From NCBI GenBank assembly GCA_000729835.1, contig JFHB01000234.1, forward strand, positions 1 through 45,054: DNA of 45,054 bases, written 5' to 3'. The position numbers and the translations under genes were made by a program. This document shows positions 29,384 to 41,937 of the stretch, one piece after another (the stretch's first letter is position 1; the number at the start of each line of letters is the position of its first letter). Source of the stretch: Atkinsonella hypoxylon (taxonomy: Eukaryota; Ascomycota; Sordariomycetes; Hypocreales; Clavicipitaceae). The notes below the pieces were generated by a model. The model saw only the letters and a list, made by a program, of their open reading frames with translations. It had not been told where the DNA came from and searched no databases.

Positions 29384-31108
29384 TCAGTCATCTCGGCACT
29401 TTTCATCCCGTTGCCACAACCACGAGGGAATTCGATGATTGACAGGGCTCTCAGAGCCAACGAAGATGAAGCCATCATAAAGCGCGCCTCCGAGGACACA
29501 CCCGGCGAGATTAGCCACCCACGGCCCAACAATCCACCACGACGTGCCAAACACTTCCTCCGCTCGATATCCAAATCCTAACACCACCAATCGAGGCCCT
29601 AAATCCGCCGCGGCATTCAAAGCCGACCCGGTTGTCCTGTCCAAGGTGAGTTTCAGCGTCGTAACAAGCAAGCCTAGAATCTTGTAGCAACGTTAGTATA
29701 AGAAAAATAGTCTCGTGTAAGTGCTTTCCCCCAAACTAACAAGACAGAAAAAGAAGCACTCACAAAGGCATGCATTCCCGCACCAGGCGGGTTATTCTGA
29801 TCATCTCCCAGGGCAAACACAACCATGACCATGACGGCACTCTGCACCAGCTGGCTGAATGCTGCGCCCCCGATGGACATCCACTCTTCTGGCGCGGAGC
29901 AGAATCCCTTCCAGGCGGTGTGTCTTCCCGGGTCGACGTGTGCGATGGTGTCGCGGAAGACGCCATAAGCCAGAGCCCCCGCTGTTACGGCGGCAAGAAG
30001 CTGGACGGCCATGTAGGCGAGGCACTGGCGCCACGGGAATCGGCGGTAGATGCACAGCGTGAGGGAGATGAAGGGGTTCATGTGCGCGCCCGAGACGCCG
30101 CCTGCGATGTAGATGCCCAGCATCCAGGCGAAGCCCCATGCCCAGCTACTTTCGAAGGTGCCGAAGATGGAAGGTGGGGAGTCGGAGAGCGTGACGGTTA
30201 GGCTGCCTGATATGCCTAGGAAAATGGACGTCATGGACTAAGAGAACGTTTTTTTAGTTTTCCTGATCAATTGGGAGATGGAAAAGGGGGAAGGGGGGGA
30301 AAAGTAGTACGGCTATGAATTCTGCGAAGAGCTCGGGATGGCGAGCTCGTATTCTTGCCCACCAGTTTCGCTTGGCGTCTGGGTCTTGTTCACCATTTTC
30401 CACGGACCGGCATTCTTCGTGGCCTAGGGGCTCTGCGTCGACGGCAAAGCGGCTTGCGTTGCTGAAGAGGCGACCTTCAGAGTCTTTGCTTTTGTCAGAG
30501 GAGCCGGATGAGGGAGTATTTGTTGTTGTCGTGTCGGCGCGATTTCGGCTCGTTGTGCCAGCCTCAATGTCCTCGCTGGGCTGTCGAGTTTTGCCCCCGT
30601 GATGCCTCCTTGCCCGAGCGACGTGGGGGAGAGGCTGGGCTAGACTGAATAAGTATTTATCCTTGGCGGCTGCGTAGGCCGGGTTTTCGTCCAGATACGC
30701 TTGGTCAATCCAGTTGGAGCGCGCTGTTCGGGGAGGAAGACGTTGTCGTTGTTGAGTCGGGGCATGGATGGCGCTTGCTGGGGGCCGAGAGATGTTGACG
30801 ACGCTGGGGAAGTAAGAAGTGCGGTTTTGGAGAGATGGATTGACTCCCACGGAGGGAAGAGACTCTATATCATCTGTGAAGGGGTTAGATATTCCATGCT
30901 TCTGTTTTCTCTCCCGGTATGGGACTGATATCAGAAATTGGGGGGGGGGGGGAGGGGTTGTGGAAACTTGGCTACCTCGAGCTGTGTTGATTCTCGACAT
31001 GGGGCGAGGACTCGATATCTGCTCCTGCTGGGAAAGCTCATCGGCGGCTTGATTGCTTCTGCGAGAATCACGGCGTGTGTAGCCTTGCTGAGTCGATTCA
31101 CTTGCCAT
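29384..31108 (-). CDS. Aquaglyceroporin (MIP family) with long N-terminal tail
   Basis: Three exons on the minus strand: 31108-30311, 30237-29764 and 29680-29384; 522 residues, all junctions phase 0. Introns are 73 and 83 nt; the second has a TACTAAC branch point. Residues 1-255 form a hydrophilic, presumably cytosolic tail with NPFTD at 75-79, a proline run, and a segment around 135-165 (DENPAYAAAKDKYLFSLAQP) that resembles the conserved pre-channel motif of fungal aquaglyceroporins. The channel starts at HPELFAEFIA across the first junction. The first NPA box is NPF (320-322, SGAHMNPFISL); the second is NAA (446-448, GSALNAAADLGPR), where the usual NPARD arginine is absent. MIP channels pass water, glycerol and small solutes across the plasma membrane; substrate cannot be predicted with these changed filters. 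The short C-terminal tail ends RDEKCRDD. Confidence 0.9.
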
Positions 31109-33443
31109 GACGGGCGCCTGCTAGCACTTTCTGGACAAGGGAAAGTAAATGCCCTTGGTTCGCCAGGTCCTGCGTTTCGATGGTTGAAAGAAGGAGGGAA
31201 AACGCTTGCTCAAAAGTTAAGCTGTCCATCATGGCGACCCGCGCGCGTCCAGGCGTCAACTTTAATACCGCTGGAAAGCCTTTCTGTTTGATTTTCGTCT
31301 CTTCTATACAATAAAGGAAGACGCCGTGAGGTGGGGTTTATCAAAGGTGTTCAAAAAATTGACTTCTAGCATTAATTTCTTAATCTCCACCGTGACGTAT
31401 AAACTGGGACTGTCCAAGGCTGACAGGACAATGCGGCCTGCTTCCGGGAGAACATGTCCGGCAGCAATATCCAGTGAGTCAAATTCACACCATCAAAGAT
31501 TAGACCATTTGGACGAAGCATAGTTACCTTTTCCATGACGATGTCCAGATGCAATCTTTTGCCAGGATACGCTTCAATAGCTGAGTAGCCCGTCGATGGG
31601 AACAACTTCAGATTCTTACGGGAGAAAACGCAGTTCACTGGCATTGAGACAGCCGTCGAGCGTATTTCCGACGTGGTTGCTCGCTGGATTCTGGCACGAG
31701 CTGTACCATGTGACCTACCCTGGAGGACCCGGAAGTAACTTTGTTCGAGCAAACGACGATAGACCACAGCTCGACCATCTCTCATGCTTTGTTCAACGTC
31801 CAGAATCTACCACATTCCAAGGGCAACCTGTCGTTGCAAAGCACCGAGATAAGCCACAAACGAAGCAAAACCTGTGTCTCTGCCGCCAGGATGTATGCCC
31901 ACAGACAAGACAACCCACCAAAGCCGATCACAGAATGGCAGACACTCGTGTTCCAACACACCGCACGCGCACGCCGACCAAGAAAGCATCCCCAGCGTCC
32001 GAAAGCATCAAGTCACTCGTCAACCCAGCCAAGACTCTAGCCAAGACCAAGACAGCTTTTACGCGGGCCGTGACCGTGATTTGCACTTGACGCCTGTCGA
32101 TGGAGGAGCATTCCCGAGGTCAAGTCCAGCCGTTGCTCCAAGCGCATGGCGCACGCAAATCGCAGGGCGTTCGGTGGCTCACCTCTTTTCCCTCCCGACG
32201 ACCAGGCAGCTGGGATTCGGATTCCCAAGTGCGGGTCGTTTCTCCATGCATGTTTCCAGGGCACCATTCGGCTGTGGAAAATGGGCTTTGATGTTGTGAG
32301 GGGTGCTGCTGTCGAGGCTCGCTTGGATTATCGGTTCCTTTTCTTCTTCCCCAAGAGCTTCACTTCCAGTGCTGGACATGATGATTGATCCCTGCGACAA
32401 CGAGCGGGCATAACGCCGCGCCCCGACTCCGCGTGATGTCGATATTACGAGCACGGCCTAGCTCCCTCCATCTCTCGGATCTCGGATGCCGGACTTATCG
32501 CTCGGGGGTTGTCTGGTGAGGCACCGTGATAAAGGCATGGTCATTGATCCCTTAACTATCTTCGTTCCTAAACAGCTGCGCCGTCGGCTCCCAGCAGTCG
32601 GGAAACCCACATGATTTGGATGCCGCGGCTCGGCTCATAAAGGCGCGCACGCAATATCTGCCGTGGGGATGGCAGGACCAATGAATGGCGTTGAACGTGT
32701 CTTATCTGCGTGGAGTGCAGGTTCAATTCATCGAATCCGACTGAGAGCTTCTATCTACAATACAGCCCAGTCACCCGGGTCTCGTTGATATGAGCCAGCT
32801 GGATTGAAGCCCATAGGGGAAACGCCATACAGAACTCAACCCAAAATGGGGCCATAGTGTCTAGTTTCCTTCAAGGGGCTTCAAAAACGGGAAACGAGAG
32901 GGCACGGCTGATGCCCCCTTTTTTGAGTGAAAGACTGACAATCATTTGCCCTTTAGATCGCTGCGGTTCATGCGTCGCTCTGGACACAATTTTCCCCTGA
33001 ATGCCCCAGTCCGTACAATTCTTCCTTCGGCATCGATTGGATTCGGCAGCCTCGGACAGTGTCGACCAGGCAGACCAACAAGGCTGGGGCCATGGCGCGC
33101 CGCAACGTCCCGTCCCTCGGCTGCACATCGTCGCCAGCATTCCATCAGCCGCCGTCAAGAGCAGCACAGTTCGCCACTTGGTGAAGCATGAAAAAAAGCG
33201 CGGGGAAAAAGGAAGCGGAATGGGGGAGGGACAACCTGCGCCTCAGCCTCTTCCTGTCATCCTCCACACTCTTGATGTCCTGCCCAGGGCTGAAAAGAAA
33301 AGAAAAATACAGGGGATACATTGTACCTAAGCGCGCCACATAAGACGACGGATGATGATACCGTCACGTAAAAAAAATCTCACGAAAAAAAACGCCCAAG
33401 ACGATGGCGTTTCTGAACAGCTTACGCAGACCCCGGCCACTTC

Positions 33444-33467
33444 AAAAAAAAAAAAAAAAAAAAAAAA
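33444..33467 (+). repeat. Poly(A)24 tract
   Basis: Twenty-four adenines in a row in the second gene-poor block. No target-site duplication or element body could be recognised beside it. Confidence 0.95.
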
Positions 33468-34444
33468 CCCGGAGCCATGGATAGATATCACAGGGGTCCG
33501 ATGCGAGTTTCCATTTCTGTGCACCTGCATGCTGTAGCCCAAACCGCCTGGTCACGCATTGCTAGTCTAACCCCATTGCCGCGGCGCTACATGTATCTCT
33601 TGCAAAGAAAAATTTCCGGGGGAAGAAAAGAACTAAGATGACTCGTCACGTCTTGGCGGCATCGCGAGGACCAAGGGCACCAGATACAACCCTGTTGCAG
33701 GCGCCGTCAACCAACTAGTTTCCGCAGATAAACCTGGGAACAGTATGGGTGATTTTCGAAGCAGAAACTTACCTCGATCACTAATGGATTTTCCTCAATC
33801 ATATCTCGCTCGAATCACTAGTTCAAGTGTTGAGAACCAACCCCCCCCCCAAAAAAAACCCCTCAAAAAACCCATATCGATAAAATTCAAGTTGCAGTGG
33901 TTTTTCGCAGCTACTGTCCGTAATTATAACTTGGCCCCTATGCCAAAGTGAGATGGTGAAAAAAATGCCTCAAGGGATATTGTACTTGTCCGAAGCCGCG
34001 TGTTCTACGTTCCCCGTTCCCAGCAAGGCGTCAAGGAGAAGGAGTCCGTAAGGAGATGCATGCATATAAGTCCCATGTATTCCGTACCGTCCGTCAAATC
34101 AAGAAATAACCAAGTTAATACATAAATAAATAAATAAAAGAACGCAAGCGAGACATGGGTTTCTCTCCGCACAGACAAACACTCGGCAGCCAGTTTAGTG
34201 AGCTGCAAGCCACAGGGCAGCGGCCTGTTGAAACACAGGGACCAGGATATGCGTCCGCGGATAGGATGACATGGACATGGTTCATGGACATGGACAATTC
34301 GCGGGGGGCGCAAGAAAGAAACTCGAAAAAGCTAAGTTACCGGTCGTTGTGCCGAGACCTGCACGTCGAAAGGGCCGCTCGATGGTCCTACAGCGCAATG
34401 CAGGAGCCGGCCTCCAGTGCCCACTGCCGCAATTCTTCTCCAAG

Positions 34445-34500
34445 TAAATAAAAAAAATTAAAAAATTAAAAAATTATTTTTTTTTTCTTTTTTTTTTTTC
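34445..34500. repeat. A-rich/T-rich hairpin-capable tract
   Basis: AAATAAAAAAAATTAAAAAA-type sequence for about 30 nt is followed by about 26 nt of almost pure T. The two halves are complementary and could fold back. There is no adjacent gene for which it would be a terminator. Confidence 0.8.
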
Positions 34501-37500
34501 CACCGTGGCATGTGCGCACCACCACGTCACGTCATCCATCCGGCAGTCATGATGCTCCTGATTTCTTTTTCCCAAACCCCGCGAAACACCCGGCTTGCTC
34601 TCATTCCAAGCACGCAAGTGAGCTGGGGTAGGTTTGCAAAGCCCGGGGTGCGAAAAAAAAGATCGAACAAGGCGCGGCGTCTTGAACACCTTAGATTGCG
34701 CTACCGCAAGCGCTTTGCCCATTTCGAATTTGGGCGCGTGTGTGAAATGCACGTCTCGAGCATGTGAAGGACAGGGGCAGCTCCCCACGGAATTTGGTTA
34801 CAATGGATTGGATTGCTGCCTTGCACCGATATAGTAACTATTCCGTCTTTGAAACCGGGCAGCTTGCTTGCGCCGGCCAGTCCGGCGCCACTCGACAAAA
34901 GATCGACGGTGATGATTCTATCTCGGCAACTGTCTTTGTTGTTTCTCAGCGCCGTCGATCCTAGCTGTCGATCCGGGACAAACAAAAAGTTGTCTTTTTT
35001 TTTTTTTTTTGAGGGGGGCCTTGCGTGCTTGGCTTGCGTTTGATCGAAATGCGCCGGCGCCAAATTCGGAATCGGAAAGACGGTCCTAGATTTGTTGGAC
35101 AAGCGCTTCTCCGTCCCATCGAGGAGGCTTATTTTGCCCAAAATAAACTTGGTGCGTATCACCAGCCGCTCGTTATCCAGGCCTGACTGTTCCTTCCGCT
35201 TTTTTTATATCCAATATCAAAATTGAAAAAATTGAAAAAAATGTGCTCATGAGTTTTTTTCATTTTCATGCCTCCGCAGGTACTGCGCCAGGGGTGCGGT
35301 GCCTGGGCCTTCCCTTGTATGACCTCCCATCGGAGTACTGTCGCAGTAGCACAGACAGGAACATCTTAAACTGATGCTACACAGGTTTGACAGGCACGAG
35401 CAACAATAAGGGTGACGGGGCCCTGGGTAATACATACATGGCGGTAATGCAGATGCCAGAGCTGGCTGGCTTTTGTTCTCTAATAGCATCATCATCATGC
35501 CTGCCCCTGGATTGCCGGCCATGCTGATCTCGCCGACCACACAACAAAATGTTTAATAACCGTCACACGCAACCGCCAGCTGTGCAATTTGTCATCTCCC
35601 TTGCCAATCTTCTAAGCTTCACCCGTTTCGACCAGTCAGAGTGACCAATATCCACCTCAAAACAGGGCTTCGTCCCTACATGTCGTGAGCACTTCATCGT
35701 CCAAAGCGACAGCATTGGCCGGCCAGGACAAGTTGCCATCCAGCAGCATGCGCTTGGAAAAGGATCCATGCCAGCCAGTCTTTGTCGCACTCCCAAGACA
35801 GCGCAAACTCTTCCTTGCCGGTTCACAATTGGCAGGCATGAGAATTCTCAACATGTCTACCGAGACCATGCGTGCAGGTCCGCAGCTGCAAAGGATTATG
35901 GAATATGCCCTTTACCATTGACCAATCCCAGGCGTCTCATCACGGAGGCTGCAATGCTTTAGCGACGTGTGATGATGCCGGGAGTCGTCGTCGTGGTCGT
36001 GAACCCTCATTGGGCCCTTGACCGCGTCAACGAAAGACGATGGCCTTCAACAAGTGGTCATTCAGTCCCTTTCAGGGGCTGAAGCCAAGGGATTGTGACT
36101 CCGCTTTCTTGGCTCATCACTGTACAGAGTAGCTGGTCACGAATCTCACCAGTGCCTCTAACAACTCTCTCTCAAGAGTCTCCCCTGCAAGGCGATTTGT
36201 AATTCTATGTTGGCTTGCTGCCGGAGAGTAGTCAAGGAAGGGGGAGTGAGAGAGCAATTTCATACATGGATTGCCAATGATTCCTCCGTATTGAGCGCGA
36301 CGAGGTCTGAGTCATTGCTCAGCAGAAATCAATTCAGCTTTGGTTTGACAGCCTTGTCAAACGACCACTTTCCGGAAGGTCTAGATCAGCCAGCGCTCAC
36401 CTAGGTTGAACGCCATGTCCCATGACCGAGGTGAGCAGCGAAAAGCCCAGGTGGCGTACTTTGTTGCCGGCGCATCATTTTCCCCAGGAGTACACTGGTG
36501 TAGGTAGAATAACCATTTTCGTCATCAGGACAGTGTCTGTCCGGGGAAAATTTGGCGTCGCGCCATCAGAAGCCATCCGACTGCAGCTAAGTAAGTACCC
36601 GGCCCATTGGGACCAATCCGGTTGTTGGATCCGTCGCAAGACCGGATGACGAAGGAGACAACCAACACCCAATTGTCTCCGCGGTGTATCGTGTGATATG
36701 CGCCCGACTTGCAATCACTGCTGCTCTGTGGAAGACCTTCCTCGTCATTGTCCCTAAGGTTTGTTCGCAAAATGCCAGGAGACTGTGGAGCGTGAGAGGA
36801 ACATTCTGCATTCAGTTTGTTGTGCATGAGCTGACCCTAGCAACAGTCAGTGCTTGTCAATCTTATGCTGTATTACTGACATGTCGCTGATGCAGGAAGA
36901 GATGGACGATCAGCGATTCTGTAGCAGGCCGTAGACACAGATAGCAATGCGTCGTATTATACGCAGCTTAGCCTCCCTAAGTTAAATGGATGGTTAGTTA
37001 GCCTTTGGTCCAGGGTGTACTTACTATGTAAAACCGTATCCCTTGTGCAATGAGCATCAACCACCACGGGTCCCATCGAAAGGGGCAATTTCAGCAATGC
37101 CGAATTTGGCAAAAAAAAAATCTTACCCAAAAAAAACACGGGCAGTCTATGCCCTGCCTGGACTAGAAATGAAACCCTATACCGCGGAAAAGACGAGATG
37201 ACCTTTAAAATTGCCTGTCACGCGTTGACAGCACCCTTACTAGTGCAGCCACACACAGCCTCATGCCCCTTGTATCTCCACATCCTGGCGTGAGCGACGA
37301 GCCTCATCACGACAGACTCCTGTCAGAATCCAGAGTCTTGATGAGGAAAACGCCACGCTCTGGTCTTGGCTCTCCGTCGCAGTGGACGCAGGTCACCGAG
37401 ACAAGCGTGAGGTCCGACGGTGTGTTGCACCTAACGAACATGTTCTCCTGCAATCCTTTGGGGTAGTTCTCAAGACGCAAACCACCGTCTTGTCCATTGT

Positions 37501-40290
37501 TTGTTGCGCCATGGTAGATTAAGAGTGACCAAAGCATGGAGGCCAGATGACGCATCCCATCAAGACACCCTTGCCTATCATCCAGCATCTTTGTTGACTC
37601 AGTCGCTCTGCGGAGTACCTTTCGAAGAGATCATCACCGGGACAGTTGACCGCATGGATGATTGGCTGCCAGTAGATGATCACTTCCAAATAGCGTAGTA
37701 GGCTTGGCGAATGACAAGAACGCACTCCATATTAACGATCACGACATGCAAAGAGCTCAACGCATCAGAGTGCTCGCAAGGGTCTTGCTGCGGCATGGGT
37801 CCCTGATCATCTCGGCGGACTCAAGCCATGTCAACCAAGATGGAAAGCATGGCTGCACGTTGGGACGCCGAGTTGGAAGCAAAGCTGAACTGAACGGCTT
37901 CTCCAGGAACTGTAAAGGGCCAAGCCCAAATCAATGCTGCCGACATTTGTACTCCGTAGGCAGATGCTTTTTCGTCCAAATAGTGCAGTACACGCAAGAC
38001 AATGCGAAACAACCCTCCGAGTGCGCTGATAGTGACAGGCTGGCCCCGTGCATCAGCTATCGCTCCCGCTCACCCGCTCAGCCAACGTTTTCTCCGTCAA
38101 TATGCACATGCAGCCACGTGTTCGGTCATTGTATTTCCTTGGCGCCTCTAGCGTGAATGATGAAACGAGGGCCTTCATGTCCATCTTTGAGCCGTCGTAT
38201 CGCCAATCGGTGCATGCTTCTGATGATAAACCCAACTCCACAAAAGAGCATAGTAAAAAAATAAGAATGAATAACAAGAGACAGCAATTTGTTATCTTCA
38301 AGGGCGATTCCAATAAAAGGTGGTCAGGTGGCGGTTAAGAGGTTGGAGGGTGTAGCGAAAGGGCGTTCATGATTTGCTCAAGTGGGATGCTACCCCAGAA
38401 ATAATGTGGATCAGAGTAGAATAGCTGCTGCAATGGACCCATGGACGCCACTTAGAGCCTGCAGGTATCAACGCTTTTGGCGGAACTGGCGCTTTCGAAA
38501 GCATTCTCGGGCGAATGCGGAGAATGCTGATGTTGTACGCAAGATGATGACATTAATAAAATCGCGGGGTGCGGCTTGGGGCTAAGAAGCAAGATTATCG
38601 CAGCCAATTTTCCTATTTTTCCTTGGGCTCGTGTCCTTGTCTATGGTCTGTCCGCGTTCCTGTTAGTGCATCAATAAAATGGCATCAGAATGGCCGTGTG
38701 CTACTACTAACTGCGATGTAGGCCGAACAAGACCAGGGCTGTCTTGAAACTAATTATAATTGACGTCCATGTCTGGCTGTGACGTCGTTCTGGAAGCAAG
38801 TAACCTTTGGGAAGGTGAATGGTTTGTTATTAGTCTCTTTCTTTGCTTCGGCAAGGACGCCATATTACCTATCAATTCGAGTCCCAGGACAAGCAGGACG
38901 CTGACGCACTGCGCTTCAAGTTGGTGTGTCTTAATGCCAATAGTCAAAAGGGCAAAAAAATAACCCTTAAATAGCACCTGGCATGCCAGACGGAGATCCT
39001 GGTCTCAAATAAAAGCGCGAGGCTCGCCTCAAATCCGCGGCCGACACGCAATGGCAGGATGTCTCGAACACCAGATATACAGAAGACAGTGTAGGAGCCA
39101 TGGTGTAAAGACAATTGAGACAGATCCCTTGCTCAATGCATAGTGACGATAAAGGCCATGGCCCGGAGGGAAGAAAGTCCATTGATAGCCATGAGGAAGC
39201 TGATCACAATCGAGGTTGGGAGGAGCGTGAAGCACGTTGATGAACCCATGACGATAGCATCTCGGCTCCAGACGACGATTCTTCTTGGAGTGCATCACGA
39301 CAGCCCATCAGGTTGCAGCCAATAAAGGCTTGCATGAGGACAGAGGCCGCTGCAGGTGCATTAGGACAAGAGCGTAGCACTGCATTTTAGCACCATGGCG
39401 ATGAACTTGTGCGCCCTTGGAACTCAACGGACTCCACCGACGCCACCTTGAATCGCAAAATTGGGTTTTGATCATGGCAGGGCCGTATCGGAGGGGCGGG
39501 ACCGATAATGGCAGATGAAGTTACATGACTGTACCCGACGTTTGGCGCGCATGCCTGAGTTGAGTCGCGAGCAGAAACCATTTGCCCAGTCAGAGACCAG
39601 ATCCCACGCCGTTGCTGCGTGGTGGAGTGATGTTTGTGCTCAGTATCTGCAGTGAACGGCCATGTTGACTTTATCAGACCATTTGATTTCTTCTTCTTCT
39701 TCTTTCCTCTTCTCCTGGGCGGGCCTCTTTCACATTCCAATGTGTCGTGTTTGGAAACATCCACTTTGGCGATAGACGGGGGCCCAAGTTGACGAGCCGT
39801 TCAAACTATGCATCGCGAATGACATGACGTATCCTCTGCGGAAAGGTCAGTGGCAGTCGGATGGTTATTCACAAAGACAGTCCGGACTAGTCGACGAAAT
39901 GCACCCTCGCAGCCACACAAGATTACCTCACCTGGGTCGACAATGATCGTTGCAACCATCACGCAATTCGGAGACACGAACATACATCCAGAGAAGAGGG
40001 GGCGGGGATGACAATAGGCTTCCTGGAGTGGAGAGAGTGTGTTTCGATCCGCACCTGACACACCCAGGTTGCAGCAACAAGCGAGAAAACGGTGGGGCGC
40101 GGGACGCTCAAGAAACCCATTTGAACCAGGGCAAGCATTGCTAGGGCGGGGCGGGAGCACCAAGCTAGAAGAGGACTATTCCGTAGGTAGGTAGAATATT
40201 AACAGCACTGGGCTGTGGTAGAAAGATGCCTCAGGCTGGCAATTTTTATGCCTTGAAACTTGACCAAGCCACAAGGCACCCAGCGATTGT

Positions 40291-40335
40291 GCTGTGCTGT
40301 GCTGTGCTGTGCTGTGCTGTGCTGTGCTTTGCTCT
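40291..40335 (+). repeat. (GCTGT)7 minisatellite
   Basis: Seven exact GCTGT units (40291-40325) followed by two decayed units GCTTT and GCTCT. Non-coding. Confidence 0.95.
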
Positions 40336-40630
40336 GTCTCTGGAGCACGTTAGCGGTTTGAGCATTCCCAAGAGTGATCAAGGGTTGTGTCTCGGGGTGC
40401 ACGAGCGTCCAATTCATCCTTCATGTCTCCTTTCAAACCAAAGACTTGGTCAGAGACGGCAGTATAATCCTTTGCTTTCAACATGGCGAATGTAATACCT
40501 ATTCCCTCACCCCCTGGGGCAGATGCTGCATGGATGAGGGCGGGGCGAGCCACACGAGTTCATAGCCTTGTGGAGTGGTGCTTTGCCAAGGCGACCTCTA
40601 TTCATCCAACCAGAAGAATGTACGGAGTGG

Positions 40631-40675
40631 TGCAGGATGTGCAGGATGTGCAGAATGTGTAGAATGCGCAGAATG
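40631..40675 (+). repeat. 9-bp tandem repeat, five units
   Basis: TGCAGGATG, TGCAGGATG, TGCAGAATG, TGTAGAATG, CGCAGAATG. The progressive divergence from left to right suggests an ageing array. Confidence 0.9.
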
Positions 40676-40765
40676 TATTACTGCATGTACAAACACGTAC
40701 AAACACGTACAAGCAAGTGGCCAGCGTTGAAGATTGATGGTGCGAACTCAAATACAGAAATAGAT

Positions 40766-40850
40766 AATGAGAAGTGAGAAATGAAAAATGAAAAATGAAA
40801 AATTAAATTAAATAAAACTCAAAAGTGAAAGGTGAGAAATAAGAAAAAAA
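40766..40850 (+). repeat. A-rich GAAAAAT-type degenerate repeat
   Basis: About 85 bp of nearly pure purine with imperfect GAAAAAT and GTGAGAAAT units, including AATTAAATTAAATAAAA in the middle. Confidence 0.8.
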
Positions 40851-41044
40851 TCTCATGGACGATTTAATTCCACACAGTTGATCAATTGCACAAGGCCTCT
40901 CGACGTTCATTTACGGAGCATGTCGGACTCGTCTTCTTTGATACACTCGCTGCTGAGTTCATTGCCTGTTCCGTGCTCATGAGGAAACGAAAACAAAGGA
41001 GTGTCCCAGTCAAGCACCGAATCACCTTGTCTAAACTCCACGAT

Positions 41045-41100
41045 GCCATCGTGCCATCATGCCATCATGCCATCATGCCATCATGCCATCATTTCATCAT
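41045..41100 (+). repeat. 8-bp tandem repeat GCCATCAT, seven units
   Basis: Five exact GCCATCAT units (41053-41092) are flanked by one degenerate unit on each side (GCCATCGT and TTCATCAT). Confidence 0.95.
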
Positions 41101-41937
41101 GAGTGCTCGAGCTTTGTATCATAATTAATTGGAGACGAATGAACCCGGCTACTGGGCCTACGAAGACGATATGGGGCTGCTGGAAAAGAGAGATAAGAAA
41201 CGACGAAAGTGTATGTACTCCGTACGATGCAATCGAACGACAACGCCAAAACGGCTAGGGTTGACTAATCTTCATATTTGGATAGGCGCCTGTCTAGTTC
41301 ATTATCAAGGAAATTGTCCTAAAGCTTTTTAGTGGCCAGGGCCGCTCGAGGGAGGCCTTTTGGGAACAGGCAAGCAGCCGACCGGTGCAAGAGAGAATAT
41401 GCGCCACGGGATGTCGAGGCGTCGTAACCACAAGTGCCATCATCCAAGGCATGGACATGCTCAACAAAGGCTTGTGGCCATGTCTGGTCTGGTCACTCGG
41501 TGGTGCTCGCAGGCTAGAGCACTGAGTCAGGAGAGGAAAGGAGAGGAAAGGAGAGAAAAAAAAGAAAAAGAAAAAGAGGCCTGTATCTTTTGGTGACAAA
41601 GGCAGCCACGCCAGTGCGAGCTCCCAAGAGATAATAGATACCTTGATACGGAGTAGATGGAGAAGAAAAAATTGGCGCTGCAGTGAAAGCCCATTGACTT
41701 GCTGCCAAGGCTGATGCTCACACCATCGTGAACCTGGCCAAGTGCAGAGCTGCAGATAAGCTGCAGGCAAGCAGGTCAGGACTTCCATTGCGACTTTTGC
41801 CTGCCAAATTGTAAATGGTGATGGTGCACACCTTGCATCTACTTTTGCCCCACAACCCCTCGAGCAGCAGTCGTGGGATGCGTGAGTGAGTGCCATAGTC
41901 CATAGCATAGTTGCCAGGATCCCTACACGGCCAGGAT

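Larger units (their letters stand above)
31109..40290. other. Gene-poor intergenic DNA (second block)
   Basis: About 9 kb after the aquaglyceroporin promoter without any supportable gene. Contents: poly(A)24 at 33444-33467; C10-A8 and C/A runs at 33841-33871; an A-rich then T-rich, hairpin-capable stretch at 34445-34500; T16 at 34995-35010; AAAATTG repeats around 35218-35240; and a TACTCCGTA motif at 37950-37958. Frames of 60-160 codons on both strands (for example 31596-32090 plus, 37307-37588 minus, 37704-38156 plus) lack domains. A coding-like minus-strand stretch at 36475-37590 is discussed in the findings. Confidence 0.45.

Noticed and set aside
32710..32730. Second B-box-like element GGTTCAATTC
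   Set aside because: The flanking bases cannot form a T stem, and no cloverleaf can be drawn.
38053..38313. Signal-peptide-like minus-strand frame with a Leu/Phe/Ile-rich start
   Set aside because: The frame begins with TTG, not ATG; the only ATGs come after the hydrophobic stretch, so no secreted protein would be made.
41294..41908. 204-codon minus-strand frame
   Set aside because: Contains a Phe run from a poly(A)/GA repeat and otherwise random composition in the repeat-rich block.
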